Assembly (NCBI RefSeq): GCF_023920225.1
Contig: NZ_CP092588.1
Coordinates: 1,116,001-1,180,000, forward strand
From: Vibrio gazogenes
GTDB lineage: Bacteria > Pseudomonadota > Gammaproteobacteria > Enterobacterales > Vibrionaceae
DNA length: 64,000 nt
Direction: 5' to 3'
Notes under the pieces: model-generated
Database searches by the model: none
What the model was told of the DNA's origin: nothing
What the model saw: the letters and a program-made list of their open reading frames with translations, nothing else
Shown here: piece after piece, positions 39,524-48,139 of the stretch
How the letters are laid out: each line of letters starts with the position of its first letter
Position numbering within the stretch: the stretch's first letter is position 1
Position numbers and translations under genes: made by a program

Positions 39524-40551
39524 CGTTCTTTCCTGACCAGATAGATAAAACAAGGCGCGCCCATCAGTGCCAGCACGGCACCCGCCGGTGTTTCTGAGGG
39601 GAAAATCACCCAGCGACTAAACATATCGGCACTTAACGTCAGCATCGCCCCGACCAAAGCGGTGCCCGGCACCAACCAACGCAGATCATAGCCAAATAAT
39701 TTCCGCGCCATATGCGGCACGATCAAGCCGACAAACGCAATCGAACCCACGGCACTGACACACACCCCGACGATGATAAAAACCAATAGTCCGGTGAATG
39801 CGCGAATCCATGTCAAACGAACACCGAGGCTTTGGACCCGCTCATCCCCCAGAGCAAATAAATTCAACTTAGGCGCCAAAGCCCATGCCATCAGCAAAGC
39901 AAGCAATAACGGCGGCCAGCTCAAAACGACCTGTTGCCAGCTCACACTGGCAAAAGAACCGGCAAGCCACGTCATCACCCCTGTGGCCTGATCTTCAACC
40001 AAGATCACCAGCGCTTTGGTCATCGCTGCGCACAACGCAGAGACGGCAATACCAGCCAAAACCAGCTGTTTACGCTCGGCTCCGGTGCGCCATGCGCCCC
40101 CGAGCACCACCACAATTGTCCACGCCAGTGCCCCGCCGACAATCGCAGCAATCGGCTGGCTAAGATAGGCTTGTTGTAAAAACAGGGTTGATGTCAGTGC
40201 AACACCCAAAGCTGCACCGGCATTGACGCCAAATAAACTGGGTGATGCGAGCGGATTACGGGTCAGCGTCTGCATTAACAGCCCGGCAACGGCCAGCCCG
40301 GCACCCACCAAAATCGCTTCAATCACTCTGGGAAGGCGGATCTCAACAATGACCGTTTCGGCAATCCCCGGGGGTTGAGAGGAAAAAAAGGCATTATAAG
40401 GTGTACTGAGCGACATCGGAATGGCAGAAAAAGCCCACAACCCCCACCACGCGAGCAACACCACCAATCCACTCAGACACAAGAGCAGCGTGATACGTAT
40501 CATCCGGGTGTGCGTCGCGCTGGGACGAATGGTTGGCGAGGGACGACTCAT
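39520..40551 (-). CDS. Iron-siderophore ABC transporter permease (FecC type)
   Basis: 343 aa FecCD-family permease: LPRVIEAILVGAGLAVAGLLMQTLTRNPLASPSLFGVNAGAALGV and GSIAFVGLIVPHMARKLFG are diagnostic. Its ATG overlaps the stop of the binding-protein gene. The four genes are therefore coupled. Confidence 0.93.
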   Translation of the reverse strand: MSRPSPTIRPSATHTRMIRITLLLCLSGLVVLLAWWGLWAFSAIPMSLSTPYNAFFSSQPPGIAETVIVEIRLPRVIEAILVGAGLAVAGLLMQTLTRNPLASPSLFGVNAGAALGVALTSTLFLQQAYLSQPIAAIVGGALAWTIVVVLGGAWRTGAERKQLVLAGIAVSALCAAMTKALVILVEDQATGVMTWLAGSFASVSWQQVVLSWPPLLLALLMAWALAPKLNLFALGDERVQSLGVRLTWIRAFTGLLVFIIVGVCVSAVGSIAFVGLIVPHMARKLFGYDLRWLVPGTALVGAMLTLSADMFSRWVIFPSETPAGAVLALMGAPCFIYLVRKER

Positions 40552-41441
40552 GACGATGGCGACACCAACTGAAGTAAGTCTTTTGCCATATATTCAGCCG
40601 CCAGAATTCCCCGACATCTTGACCAAAGGTTACCACTCACGGAAATCACATGATGCGCCCGAACAGCCCCTAACATCTGCCACAAAGGCTGCTTTTTCCA
40701 CCGCCGGATAATACTGTTCGGGGTATAGTCACCGACGACGAGATAGTCCGGATTGATTGCTAACAGCTGTTCCAGTCCAATCTGGTGACTGGCACGATCA
40801 TTATATAATGCCGGGGGCGACTTAAATCCTAATGCCTGAGCCACCCCGCCCGCATATGAATCATTGCCATGCGCATGAAAAGCATTTTCCCGCGCGACAC
40901 CAAACAACAACGTTTTACCCTGTAAAGCGTGCAACTGCTGACGATATTCAGCCATCCGTTGTTGATGTAAAGCGAGTCGTTGCTGCATTGCCTGTGCTTT
41001 GCCGACAACGGTGCCAATGACAGCAGCGGCAGCCAGATTATCGGCATAGGTCTCCCGACGCGAGTGGAGCATCAGTGTCGGCGCAATTTTCGCCAAATCA
41101 TCATACACAGCCGCATGACGATCCGCATCAGCAATGATCAGATCCGGTTGCAGCGCGGCAATCATCTCCAGTGACGGTTGAGAACGCGTTCCCACCGAAA
41201 CCCAGTCGGAAAACTGCGCCCGGACAGCCGGTAACAGACGCTCGGCATCTTTATCATCGGCAATCCCGACAGGGCTGACATGGACAGCCGCCAGTGCATC
41301 TGCAAAAGAGAACTCCAAGACAACAATTCGCTTCGGAATATAATCGATTGAAAATGTGCCCCGTTGATCCTGAACCGTCACCGCCAGAACCGATGTCGAA
41401 ACCCCGCACAATAACAAGAGTAGCAAAGCAATACGTCGCAT
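40548..41441 (-). CDS. Iron-siderophore periplasmic binding protein (FecB/FhuD type)
   Basis: 297 aa from the ATG at 41441, with AAAGG 5 nt upstream and a clear signal peptide (RRIALLLLLLCGVSTSVLA). The mature protein has the type III binding fold: KRIVVLEFSFADALAAVHVSPVGIADD, SLEMIAALQPDLIIAD. First gene of the importer operon, behind a Fur-like box. Ferric citrate or hydroxamate siderophores are both possible. Confidence 0.9.
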   Translation of the reverse strand: MRRIALLLLLLCGVSTSVLAVTVQDQRGTFSIDYIPKRIVVLEFSFADALAAVHVSPVGIADDKDAERLLPAVRAQFSDWVSVGTRSQPSLEMIAALQPDLIIADADRHAAVYDDLAKIAPTLMLHSRRETYADNLAAAAVIGTVVGKAQAMQQRLALHQQRMAEYRQQLHALQGKTLLFGVARENAFHAHGNDSYAGGVAQALGFKSPPALYNDRASHQIGLEQLLAINPDYLVVGDYTPNSIIRRWKKQPLWQMLGAVRAHHVISVSGNLWSRCRGILAAEYMAKDLLQLVSPSS

Positions 41442-41499
41442 AGAGCCTTTCAGCATGTTGTAAAACATCCAAAAATCAAAGTATTGAGTCATATTTAAA

Positions 41500-41514
41500 T
41501 GAGAATTGTTCATA
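41500..41514. promoter_or_regulatory. Candidate Fur box upstream of the iron importer operon
   Basis: TGAGAATTGTTCATA resembles the 7-1-7 Fur consensus TGATAATnATTATCA and lies 59-73 bp upstream of the binding-protein start. It would give iron repression of the operon. Confidence 0.5.
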
Positions 41515-41638
41515 TTACGAAAAACGCAGGTATAACACCAGCAATAGGCACGGTTTGTCTCTCAATCACATTCGGTCTGACTGAGACAAGCCGTTGATAC
41601 AAAGATCTGATAGCGCAATCTGATACAAAAGAACGATA

Positions 41639-41665
41639 CAAAAAGGCCCGGAAAAACACCGGGCC
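41639..41665 (-). terminator. Rho-independent terminator of the TonB receptor gene
   Basis: Read on the minus strand: GGCCCGG, a 7-nt loop, CCGGGCC and then TTTTT, just downstream of the receptor stop. Confidence 0.9.
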
Positions 41666-41673
41666 AATGCATA

Positions 41674-43815
41674 TCAGAATGAATAATCTGCTTGTAAATA
41701 AACACGACGCCGCTCACCGACAAACGAGCCGGTTGCCTCAGTGAAACCACTGACCGCATAGGATTTATCAAACAAGTTTTTCACATTCAGCTGGAACTTC
41801 CAGTCATGCCACAAGGTCTGCCATGACATATCGTACACCGTGAACGGCTTCACTTTTTGCGCATCTTGGGTGAGCTGTTCACTGACATAATCCGCCCCGA
41901 ACCCGATGGAGGAATCAATCGCAGGGAAATGATAGCGCGTCCATAAACCCAATTGGTTATGCGGTGCGTTGGCAAAACGTTTGCCGACCGTCCGGTTAGA
42001 AAACTCACCATATCCCTGCTTAACCAACGTATCGTTATACGCGTAAGACAGGTTCGCAACCCAGTTTTCCGTTAAGTCAGCCAAGATATCCACTTCGATC
42101 CCCTGACTACGAACCTTGCCATACGCCACCTGCTTATCACTGTCATTCGGATCGGTTTGCAGGACGTTTTCCTTGGTAATGTGGTAGAGCGCCACATTCA
42201 TATTGACCCGATTATCAAACAGGTACGTTCTCACCCCGGTCTCATACATCAAACTCTCTTCCGGATCGAACGGCCCGCCATTATCGGACGCCTGAGATGC
42301 CGCAGCCTGAGGAACAAAACCGGTTGCAATCACCGCATAAGGGTGGAATTGTGCGTTGATCTTATAGGTAGAGCCGATCCGGTAAGAGAACCCTGTTCCG
42401 GTGTACTGTTCTTGCGTCTCTTTCTTCAAATCAACCACTTTATCGCGGTAACCGTCAAGCCGAACACCTGACAGCACATTCCATGCATCGGTAATTTGCC
42501 ATTGATCCTGAAGGTACGCCCCGTACCGCTCTTCACGTGAGTCGGTATGCTTGGAAAGGGAGCTTTTATATGATGAGACATCGTCCGGCGTGTAATCCGG
42601 ATTAGTCAAACTCCGGTCGGAAACACCATCTTTACGCTGCGCACGGTAATAGGTAAATTCATTGTCGAGCCGATAATAATCAGCCCCGAACAGCAGCGTA
42701 TGTTGTTCCAGCTGTGCCACCAGATTCGCGGTCACAGAGCCCGCTTTATTGGTTCGCAACTGATCGCGATATTCACGGGTAACCGTATCATTGATACCGT
42801 CACCGTTCGTATCTTTCAACGAGCGTGATTCATGGTATTTTTGCGTATCTTCATTTTCAAAATAACGCAAAGTCACATCACCGGAGAGCCAGTCATTGAT
42901 ATTATGATTCACACGCACCTGATAGACTTGCGCCTCCAGATCATGGTAATCGCTGGCATCATTGGCATTCCATGATGCAGCGGCTAAAAAGTTACCGTCA
43001 TCATCGGTCGGAATCCCGCGGATTCGTCCCCCGCCGATATGCTGAGTCACATTGATATATTGCAGACCAATCGTGGTATCGGCTCCGGCATCCCACTCAT
43101 AACCTAAATCGATAATGCGGTTACGGGTGTCGGTATTTTTACGATAAGGATTTTCATGATCTTGATAAATACCGAGACGATAACGCTGCGACTGATCGGC
43201 ATTGGCAGAGCCGGATAACGCCATCTGAGCACTGGTAAAATCTTGATTACCACCGGTTACAGCGACATGGCGTTTAGTCGCGTATGTTGGCTTTTTAGTT
43301 GTATAGTTGATGGTGCCACCCGGTTCACCACTGCCCATCACCGCTGCCGCAGGGCCTTTGAGCACTTCAACCCGCTCAATATTAAATAACTGTGGAATCG
43401 ACAACCCTTCAAACGGGTCGCCGCGCACACTGTCATACAGTACGTGGTCCTGACGGAAGCCCCGGAACGTCACATAAGAATAGTTGTATTGGCTGACACC
43501 GCTCATTGAGCGGTACAAATCGGTAATCTGCCGTGCGGCCTGATCCTCGATCAACTGGCGGGGCAGCACCTGAATCGACTGCGGTGTATCATCAATCGCG
43601 GTCGGGGTTTTCGTCGCCAGAGAGGTTTCTTCAGCACGATAAAGAGACAGTGCCCGTCCGTGGACAGTCATGGTTGCATCGGCAGAAGTTGTCTTGGTGT
43701 CGTCACTTGCCACTGCTGCGGCAGAAAAGCTGAGCGCGATCATCAACGCTAAAGGTGTTTTTTTACCTAAAGGAGAAGATGTCGGCGTTTGATTATTGTG
43801 TTTGGCATGAATCAT
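41674..43815 (-). CDS. TonB-dependent ferric-siderophore receptor
   Basis: 713 aa outer-membrane receptor. After a long signal region (residues 1-37, AVA/SDD) come a TonB box-like ATMTVHG, the plug domain (TPQSIQVLPRQLIEDQAARQITDLYRSMSGV, VEVLKGPAAAVMGSGEPGGTINYTTKKP) and a 22-strand barrel ending in aromatic F (VYLQADYSF). The plug resembles FhuE/FpvA/FoxA-type siderophore receptors. Transcribed in the same direction as the iron ABC operon and separated from it by a terminator. A weak Fur-like palindrome lies near 43871-43892. Confidence 0.94.
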   Translation of the reverse strand: MIHAKHNNQTPTSSPLGKKTPLALMIALSFSAAAVASDDTKTTSADATMTVHGRALSLYRAEETSLATKTPTAIDDTPQSIQVLPRQLIEDQAARQITDLYRSMSGVSQYNYSYVTFRGFRQDHVLYDSVRGDPFEGLSIPQLFNIERVEVLKGPAAAVMGSGEPGGTINYTTKKPTYATKRHVAVTGGNQDFTSAQMALSGSANADQSQRYRLGIYQDHENPYRKNTDTRNRIIDLGYEWDAGADTTIGLQYINVTQHIGGGRIRGIPTDDDGNFLAAASWNANDASDYHDLEAQVYQVRVNHNINDWLSGDVTLRYFENEDTQKYHESRSLKDTNGDGINDTVTREYRDQLRTNKAGSVTANLVAQLEQHTLLFGADYYRLDNEFTYYRAQRKDGVSDRSLTNPDYTPDDVSSYKSSLSKHTDSREERYGAYLQDQWQITDAWNVLSGVRLDGYRDKVVDLKKETQEQYTGTGFSYRIGSTYKINAQFHPYAVIATGFVPQAAASQASDNGGPFDPEESLMYETGVRTYLFDNRVNMNVALYHITKENVLQTDPNDSDKQVAYGKVRSQGIEVDILADLTENWVANLSYAYNDTLVKQGYGEFSNRTVGKRFANAPHNQLGLWTRYHFPAIDSSIGFGADYVSEQLTQDAQKVKPFTVYDMSWQTLWHDWKFQLNVKNLFDKSYAVSGFTEATGSFVGERRRVYLQADYSF

Positions 43816-43974
43816 GAGATGGTCTGATCCGTTTATTCAATTGAGATGTGCATTAAAAGAGATGAAAATCTAAATGAGTTTAATTCCCATTTCAAGTAAT
43901 TGTTAAATTTATCGCTAAAATGGCGTTAAATTGCCGGAAAATGAATGCATTGGGTTGTGTATTGTGGTGATGCG

Positions 43975-44912
43975 AGGTGGCACTGGTTTTATATTCTAAG
44001 CCTTTGGCTCTCATGCATGACGCACAATATATTTTTTCGGTTTCAGAGGCATCGGTGCTCTGTGCGCCAGTTCATCTTTCAACAATGAAAGACGAACCAG
44101 AAAATTCTTTTGGTCTGGCTGAGTCGCACGCTGTCCAGAACCAGCTTTTACGGGCGTCCTGCCCGGAAAAGCTTAATCATTCTTCCCTGAATGATTTTCT
44201 TGGTTGAGGGGCTGATTTGAATTAGGTGGAACATTTATACAGACAAGTTGCTGATGTGGGATCCCTATTTTCAACCTGCTGAATAACTGCCATTGCCACG
44301 GTGTGACCGACTTCCCGTAATCTTACCCACTGAATGCGCCTTTGACGCCCAAGTATGACGCACAATATATTTTCCCGATTTCAGAGGCATCGGTGCTCTG
44401 TGCGCCAGTTCATCTTTCAAGCATGAAAGACGAACCAGAAAATTCTTTTGGGCTGGCTAAGTTGCACGCTGTCCAGAACCAGCTTTTACGGGCGTCCTGC
44501 CCGGAAAAGCTTAATCATTCTTCCTTGAATGATTTTCTTGGTTTAGGGGCTGATTTGAATTAGGTGAAACATTTATACAGACAAGTTGCTTATGTGGACT
44601 CCCTATTTTCAACCTGCTGAATAACTGCCATTGCCACGGTGTGACCCACTGAATGCGCCTTTGACGCCCAAGTATGACGCACAATATATTTTTTCGGTTT
44701 CAGAAGCATTAGTGCTCTGTGCGCCAGTTCATCTTTCAAGAATGAAAGATGAACCAGAAAATTCTTTTGGTCTGGCTGAATCGCACGCTGTCTAGAACCA
44801 GCTTTTACGGGCGTCCTACCCGGAAAAGCTTAATCATTCTTCCATGAATGATTTTCTTAGTTGAGGGGCTGATTTGAATTGGGTGGAACATTTATACAGA
44901 CAAGTTGCTTGT
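43975..44912 (-). repeat. Tandem array of three inverted-orientation multi-hairpin repeats
   Basis: Three copies of the repeat core, at 44018-44210, 44356-44548 and 44675-44866, in minus orientation, with units of 338 and 319 bp. Each core, read on the minus strand, starts CCAAGAAAA and carries a hairpin AATCATTC/GAATGATT, a hairpin TTTTCCGGGC/GCCCGTAAAA, a hairpin GTTCGTCTTTC/GAAAGATGAAC and ends TTGTGCGTCA. The spacers are also repeated (ACATTTATACAGACAAGTTG and CCATTGCCACGGTGTGACC). The last unit breaks off exactly where an integron core site GTTAGGC begins (44911). Short reading frames in it are shared by-products of the repeat. Confidence 0.85.
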
Positions 44913-44919
44913 TAGGCAA

Positions 44920-45447
44920 CTACCCAACCCTTACAGCTGATGTCAAAGTTTCACCAACATTTATATGACAGTTTGTAAAAAGAAGTTTTTCAAACTCTTT
45001 CACAGTCCGAAACATTGTTTCAACTATCTCGGGAGTTAGACAGCTATCCCAAGGACAACTCATTTGCTCACGCAATTCTTCTCGAGTTGTAACATCTGTT
45101 TCAATTTCTATTGGCTCACCATGGGCTACATGATCTCGTAACTCTTTTAACTGCCATAGTTTTTCGTAAAGACCAACACTCTTATCAAATTCAACGCCCG
45201 CCTTGGCACACACTTTCGTTATTTTGTTTTTGTACCTGTCGAATTCTTTCCATTTTGGTATTTTTTTGTATCCAACAAAATTAACCAGCGCCTCAACAGA
45301 GAAAGCCAAAGAGACTAAACAAGATAGGCAATCTAATTTAATGCCATCAAGATTTTCATCCGCTAACTTTTTCCGAATAGTTTCCCGTTGGAAATGAGCT
45401 AAATTCAGAAGATCGTTATGAGGATAAACTTTTACTCGATATGTCAT
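44920..45447 (-). CDS. HEPN-like protein in an integron cassette
   Basis: 175 aa, all-helical in appearance, with no signal peptide. Near the C-terminal third it carries R104-D-H-V-A-H109 (an R-x4-H motif, as in HEPN-superfamily RNases), preceded by a long helix LYEKLWQLKEL. The ATG has a GGAG-containing ribosome site. It is flanked by an attC-like site upstream (45462-45516) and by GTTGCCTAACAAGCAAC just past its stop, consistent with a mobile gene cassette. RNase or toxin activity is inference; no antitoxin partner is adjacent. Confidence 0.6.
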   Translation of the reverse strand: MTYRVKVYPHNDLLNLAHFQRETIRKKLADENLDGIKLDCLSCLVSLAFSVEALVNFVGYKKIPKWKEFDRYKNKITKVCAKAGVEFDKSVGLYEKLWQLKELRDHVAHGEPIEIETDVTTREELREQMSCPWDSCLTPEIVETMFRTVKEFEKLLFTNCHINVGETLTSAVRVG

Positions 45448-45461
45448 ATTTTCTCCTTGTA

Positions 45462-45516
45462 GCCTAACGCATGAAACAATTGCAAAATATATGTCAATTG
45501 ATTCGTCTTGTTAACT
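45462..45516 (-). other. Short integron attC site
   Basis: On the minus strand GTTAAC ... GCGTTAGGC bracket a hairpin in which GAATCAATTG pairs with CAATTGTTTC, leaving one unpaired base; single unpaired bases are typical of attC. It lies directly ahead of the HEPN-like cassette. Confidence 0.55.
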
Positions 45517-45611
45517 GTATAACGGCTTACGCAAAAAATAGTACACCAAAGCAATACGCGACTGTATCATTTACCACCGCTAACTAAAAACAAATATGAA
45601 GTTAAGGCTAT

Positions 45612-46379
45612 ATGGAGCAACTTTCTTTTTTTTCAGTACCAAGTCCTTGCATAGGCGTATGCTCAGTCGATGAAAAGGGGTATTGCAAAGGCTGCATGAG
45701 AAAACGAGAAGAAAGGTTCAACTGGTTGAATTTGACCAACGAACAAAAATTACGAATTATCGAGCAATGTCGCCAACGATATCGCCGAAAAATTACATCT
45801 AGATCAATTTCCACAAACGATGACAACATCACTGGAAAGCAGACTAGCATAGCTCAAAATGATGACTTTTTCAGCCAACTTAAAGACATTGTTGAACAAG
45901 GTGATGTTGATATCGATTCCGATGTCAGAAACGAGCTAGAACAAACCATATTTCAAGGGAAAAGTGTCGATAGTCTTTCCGAAAAGGCATTGAACACAAT
46001 AATTTGGTTACTTAAAAATTTCTTTTTACCTTTTTTTGTTTCATGTATCGCCACCGCATATATGGAAAGAGCTGATTTGATCAGAGATTATTTTTCGAAT
46101 GTTAGCTCAAGTAGAGAGATAAAGAGTGAAATTCGTAAGCAGACATTCGGCAACGATACAAAAACTCTCAGGGTCATAATCGGTAACAACCTCAATCTTC
46201 GAGAAGGACCGGCCAAAAAGCATACCTCATTCGGTACATTGCATCTTGGTGACGTTGTTGAAGTAATAGATAACACTGATAAAAGTTGGATTTATGTGCG
46301 TGTTGTGTTGGATGACGAAGTACTTACAGGTTGGGTATTCAGAAGATATACTAAGAAGCTAAATTATCTGACTAAATAG
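45612..46379 (+). CDS. DUF1289-membrane segment-SH3b fusion protein
   Basis: 255 aa. The N-terminal DUF1289 zinc-binding-like motif has Cys13, Cys17, Cys25, Cys28 (SPCIGVCSVDEKGYCKGCMR) and the helical NLTNEQKLRIIEQCRQRY. A hydrophobic helix follows at about 130-153 (LLKNFFLPFFVSCIATAYM), then a C-terminal bacterial SH3 domain (about 183-250; NLNLREGPAKKHTSFGTLHLGDVVEVI). It is transcribed opposite to its cassette-like neighbours and lies between two attC-like sites. The domain combination is unfamiliar to me; SH3b suggests peptidoglycan or ligand binding outside the membrane. Confidence 0.8.
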   Translation: MEQLSFFSVPSPCIGVCSVDEKGYCKGCMRKREERFNWLNLTNEQKLRIIEQCRQRYRRKITSRSISTNDDNITGKQTSIAQNDDFFSQLKDIVEQGDVDIDSDVRNELEQTIFQGKSVDSLSEKALNTIIWLLKNFFLPFFVSCIATAYMERADLIRDYFSNVSSSREIKSEIRKQTFGNDTKTLRVIIGNNLNLREGPAKKHTSFGTLHLGDVVEVIDNTDKSWIYVRVVLDDEVLTGWVFRRYTKKLNYLTK

Positions 46380-46386
46380 AGATACA

Positions 46387-46460
46387 GTTAACGCCGCAAA
46401 CAGCGGCGAGCGTAGCGAGTCCGGTAGCCAACGACTGCGAACTGATTTGCTTTGTTAGGC
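46387..46460 (-). other. Integron attC site
   Basis: On the minus strand GCCTAAC (46460-46454) and GCGTTAAC (near 46388) bracket a hairpin; GCAAATCAG pairs with CTGTTTGC leaving one bulged T, the classical extrahelical base. The stop codon of the preceding gene overlaps the first core site, as is usual for cassettes. Confidence 0.7.
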
Positions 46461-46772
46461 ATCTTCATTGTCTACGTGAAGGACAAGGGTATTCTTCGTT
46501 ATATGGATATTTGTTTCTTTTGAAGGAGTAAAGAGTACGCAGCCTGCGGAATGCCCTGTTTGGGAGTCTCTAAGATAGTTGCCTCCGGCCCAGCCATTTT
46601 CCTGAGCTTCGCTTGCAAACCAGTGCTTAATATTGTCAGTCATCCGCTTTCTATCGGTGTCATTTGCTTGATTATATAGCGCTATTATTCGTTCATTAGA
46701 ACAAAATACTGCGTTATCTTTCAGTTTGGTATTTTCCGGATTAGGGAAAACAAAGTTTCTACCTTTTGCCAT
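46455..46772 (-). CDS. Small cassette-encoded hypothetical protein
   Basis: 105 aa from the ATG at 46772, which has AAGGAG upstream; an in-frame start at 46802 lacks one and lies next to the attC end. Sequence begins AKGRNFVFPNPENTKLKDNAVF and contains HWFASEAQENGWAGGNYLRDSQTGHSAGCVLF. No known domain recognised, no signal peptide or membrane helix. It is bounded on both sides by attC sites, so it is a typical single-gene cassette. Confidence 0.7.
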   Translation of the reverse strand: MAKGRNFVFPNPENTKLKDNAVFCSNERIIALYNQANDTDRKRMTDNIKHWFASEAQENGWAGGNYLRDSQTGHSAGCVLFTPSKETNIHITKNTLVLHVDNEDA

Positions 46773-46810
46773 ATTCCATCTCCTTTTGGTGTGTAAACTC
46801 AATTACCTAA

Positions 46811-46925
46811 CGCCCTGTTAAGGTGTGAGCAACGCAATACCGATGCCGCCGCATACCACCTTAAACACCAAACACAACGCATAGTAAAAATGCCACGCGT
46901 TGCGAATCACTCTTAAACAGTTTGT
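46811..46925 (-). other. Canonical Vibrio-type attC, interrupted by an IS110 element
   Basis: Read on the minus strand this is the long palindromic Vibrio repeat: ACAAACTGTTTAAGAG at one end, CAACGCGTGGCATTT in the middle and CACACCTTAACAGGGCGTTA at the other, matching the V. parahaemolyticus/V. cholerae repeat pattern. Its first bases (TAACAAAC) are displaced to 48116-48124 by the insertion of the IS110 element; joining the flanks restores an uninterrupted site. Confidence 0.88.
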
Positions 46926-46998
46926 ATGGGAAATTATCCCCATTAATCGACCTGTTTCGGGTAATGTGAGACCCAGGCTTTAGCTGCAACTAAAGCTT

Positions 46999-47070
46999 TC
47001 TATGTCGTAGTTCGATTGAACGCTGGCTCCTCTATCGAGAGACCGATAACAAACATGAACGCGACATAGA
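46999..47070 (+). ncRNA. Candidate bridge-RNA target loop of the IS110 element
   Basis: TCTATGTCG (46999-47007) pairs with CGACATAGA (47062-47070), closing a 54-nt loop in the non-coding region ahead of the transposase, where IS110 elements encode a bridge RNA. The loop holds ATAACAAAC (47046-47054), perfectly complementary to the right target GTTTGTTAT (48116-48124), and TTGAACG (47016-47022), which can pair, with two G-T wobbles, to the bottom strand of the left target TTAAACA (46913-46919). Structure and guides are predicted by eye. Confidence 0.55.
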
Positions 47071-47141
47071 ACTCCAAGCACTAAACTCGAATACTCGACT
47101 GGGTCTCGAACCCGCATTACGCAAGCAAGAGTTAGCTTATT

Positions 47142-48098
47142 ATGAATACAAACACACTTCAAAATATTAATGTCGGTGTTGATACCGGCAAAGCAAATCT
47201 AGATATCTATATCCGCCCACTTGATATCTTTTTTACGGTTTCTAATGATGGTAAAGGAATAAAAGAAGCGGTAAAAGTCATCAAGAAACATCAGCCTGAA
47301 CGCATCGTTATCGAAGCAACCGGCCGCCTTGAAATGCCTTTTATTATCGCCTGTTCCAAAGCCAATTTACCTTTTGTAATTGCCAATCCTATCCACATTA
47401 AACGCTTCGCTGGCGCTATTGGCCGCAGAGCTAAAACGGATAAACTGGATGCTCAATTAATCGCTCATTATAGCGAAGCCATTCAACCTCAACTGACCCA
47501 GTTAAAACCAGAAATCATGCGATTAATGAGTGATTTAGTCGCCCGTCGACATCAAATTTTAACGATGCAAACCATGGAAAAGAATCGCTTACAACAACTC
47601 CCTAAAACGCTTCATTCCACAATCAATCCTATCATTACTTCCTTCAAAAATCAGATAGAGAAGATCGAAACACTCATCATTGCTCTCATTGAAAAAACGC
47701 CTTCTTATCAGAGCAAAAATATCATTTTACAAAGTGTCCCAGGCATCGGGAAAGTGAGTGCGGCCGCCATCATTAGCAACGTTCCTGAGCTGGGTTACAT
47801 CAACAATAAACAAGCGGCTTCTCTAATAGGTGTTGCTCCCATGAATAGAGAAAGTGGCCGCTATAAAGGCAAACGAATTATCCAAGGTGGGCGTGCTCAG
47901 GTGCGTACAGTCCTGTATATGGCGATGATGTCTGCAATGCAATCTAACCCTGTTTTTAAGACCACATATCAGCGATTACTGGAAGCAGGAAAACCCAAAA
48001 AAGTAGCCATCATTGCCTGTGTTAGAAAGATGGTTGTGATCCTGAATTCAATGCTAAGAGACGGAACTATGTGGAATGAAAATATGGCGAAAAATTAA
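47142..48098 (+). CDS. IS110-family transposase (DEDD recombinase)
   Basis: 318 aa. The RuvC-like N-terminal domain carries D14 (VGVDTGKA), E58 (IVIEATG), D100 and D103 (AKTDKLDA), the DEDD set. The C-terminal transposase_20 domain (SVPGIGKVSAAAIIS ... ASLIGVAPMNRESGRYKGKR) has the conserved Ser in MNRESG thought to be the nucleophile. Frame and key residues are intact, so it may be active. It is carried within an attC site. Confidence 0.95.
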   Translation: MNTNTLQNINVGVDTGKANLDIYIRPLDIFFTVSNDGKGIKEAVKVIKKHQPERIVIEATGRLEMPFIIACSKANLPFVIANPIHIKRFAGAIGRRAKTDKLDAQLIAHYSEAIQPQLTQLKPEIMRLMSDLVARRHQILTMQTMEKNRLQQLPKTLHSTINPIITSFKNQIEKIETLIIALIEKTPSYQSKNIILQSVPGIGKVSAAAIISNVPELGYINNKQAASLIGVAPMNRESGRYKGKRIIQGGRAQVRTVLYMAMMSAMQSNPVFKTTYQRLLEAGKPKKVAIIACVRKMVVILNSMLRDGTMWNENMAKN

Positions 48099-48139
48099 CT
48101 ATTGACGCCATACTCGTTTGTTATGTTACGGTCTGATTT

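Larger units (their letters stand above)
46926..48115 (+). mobile_element. IS110-family insertion sequence inside attC
   Basis: 1190-bp element bounded by GTTTGT on both sides (46920-46925 and 48116-48121). It contains one DEDD transposase gene and about 215 bp of non-coding sequence upstream of it but only some 17 bp after it, the IS110-group architecture. No terminal inverted repeats are evident, as expected. Removing it with one GTTTGT copy reconstitutes a perfect attC. Confidence 0.85.

Noticed and set aside
43871-43892. Fur box upstream of the TonB receptor
   Set aside because: Only about nine of 14 consensus positions fit; too weak to list as a site, although iron regulation is likely.
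43975-44912. Possible CRISPR array, because of regularly spaced repeats
   Set aside because: Units are over 300 bp, spacers are themselves repeated, and no cas genes are present.
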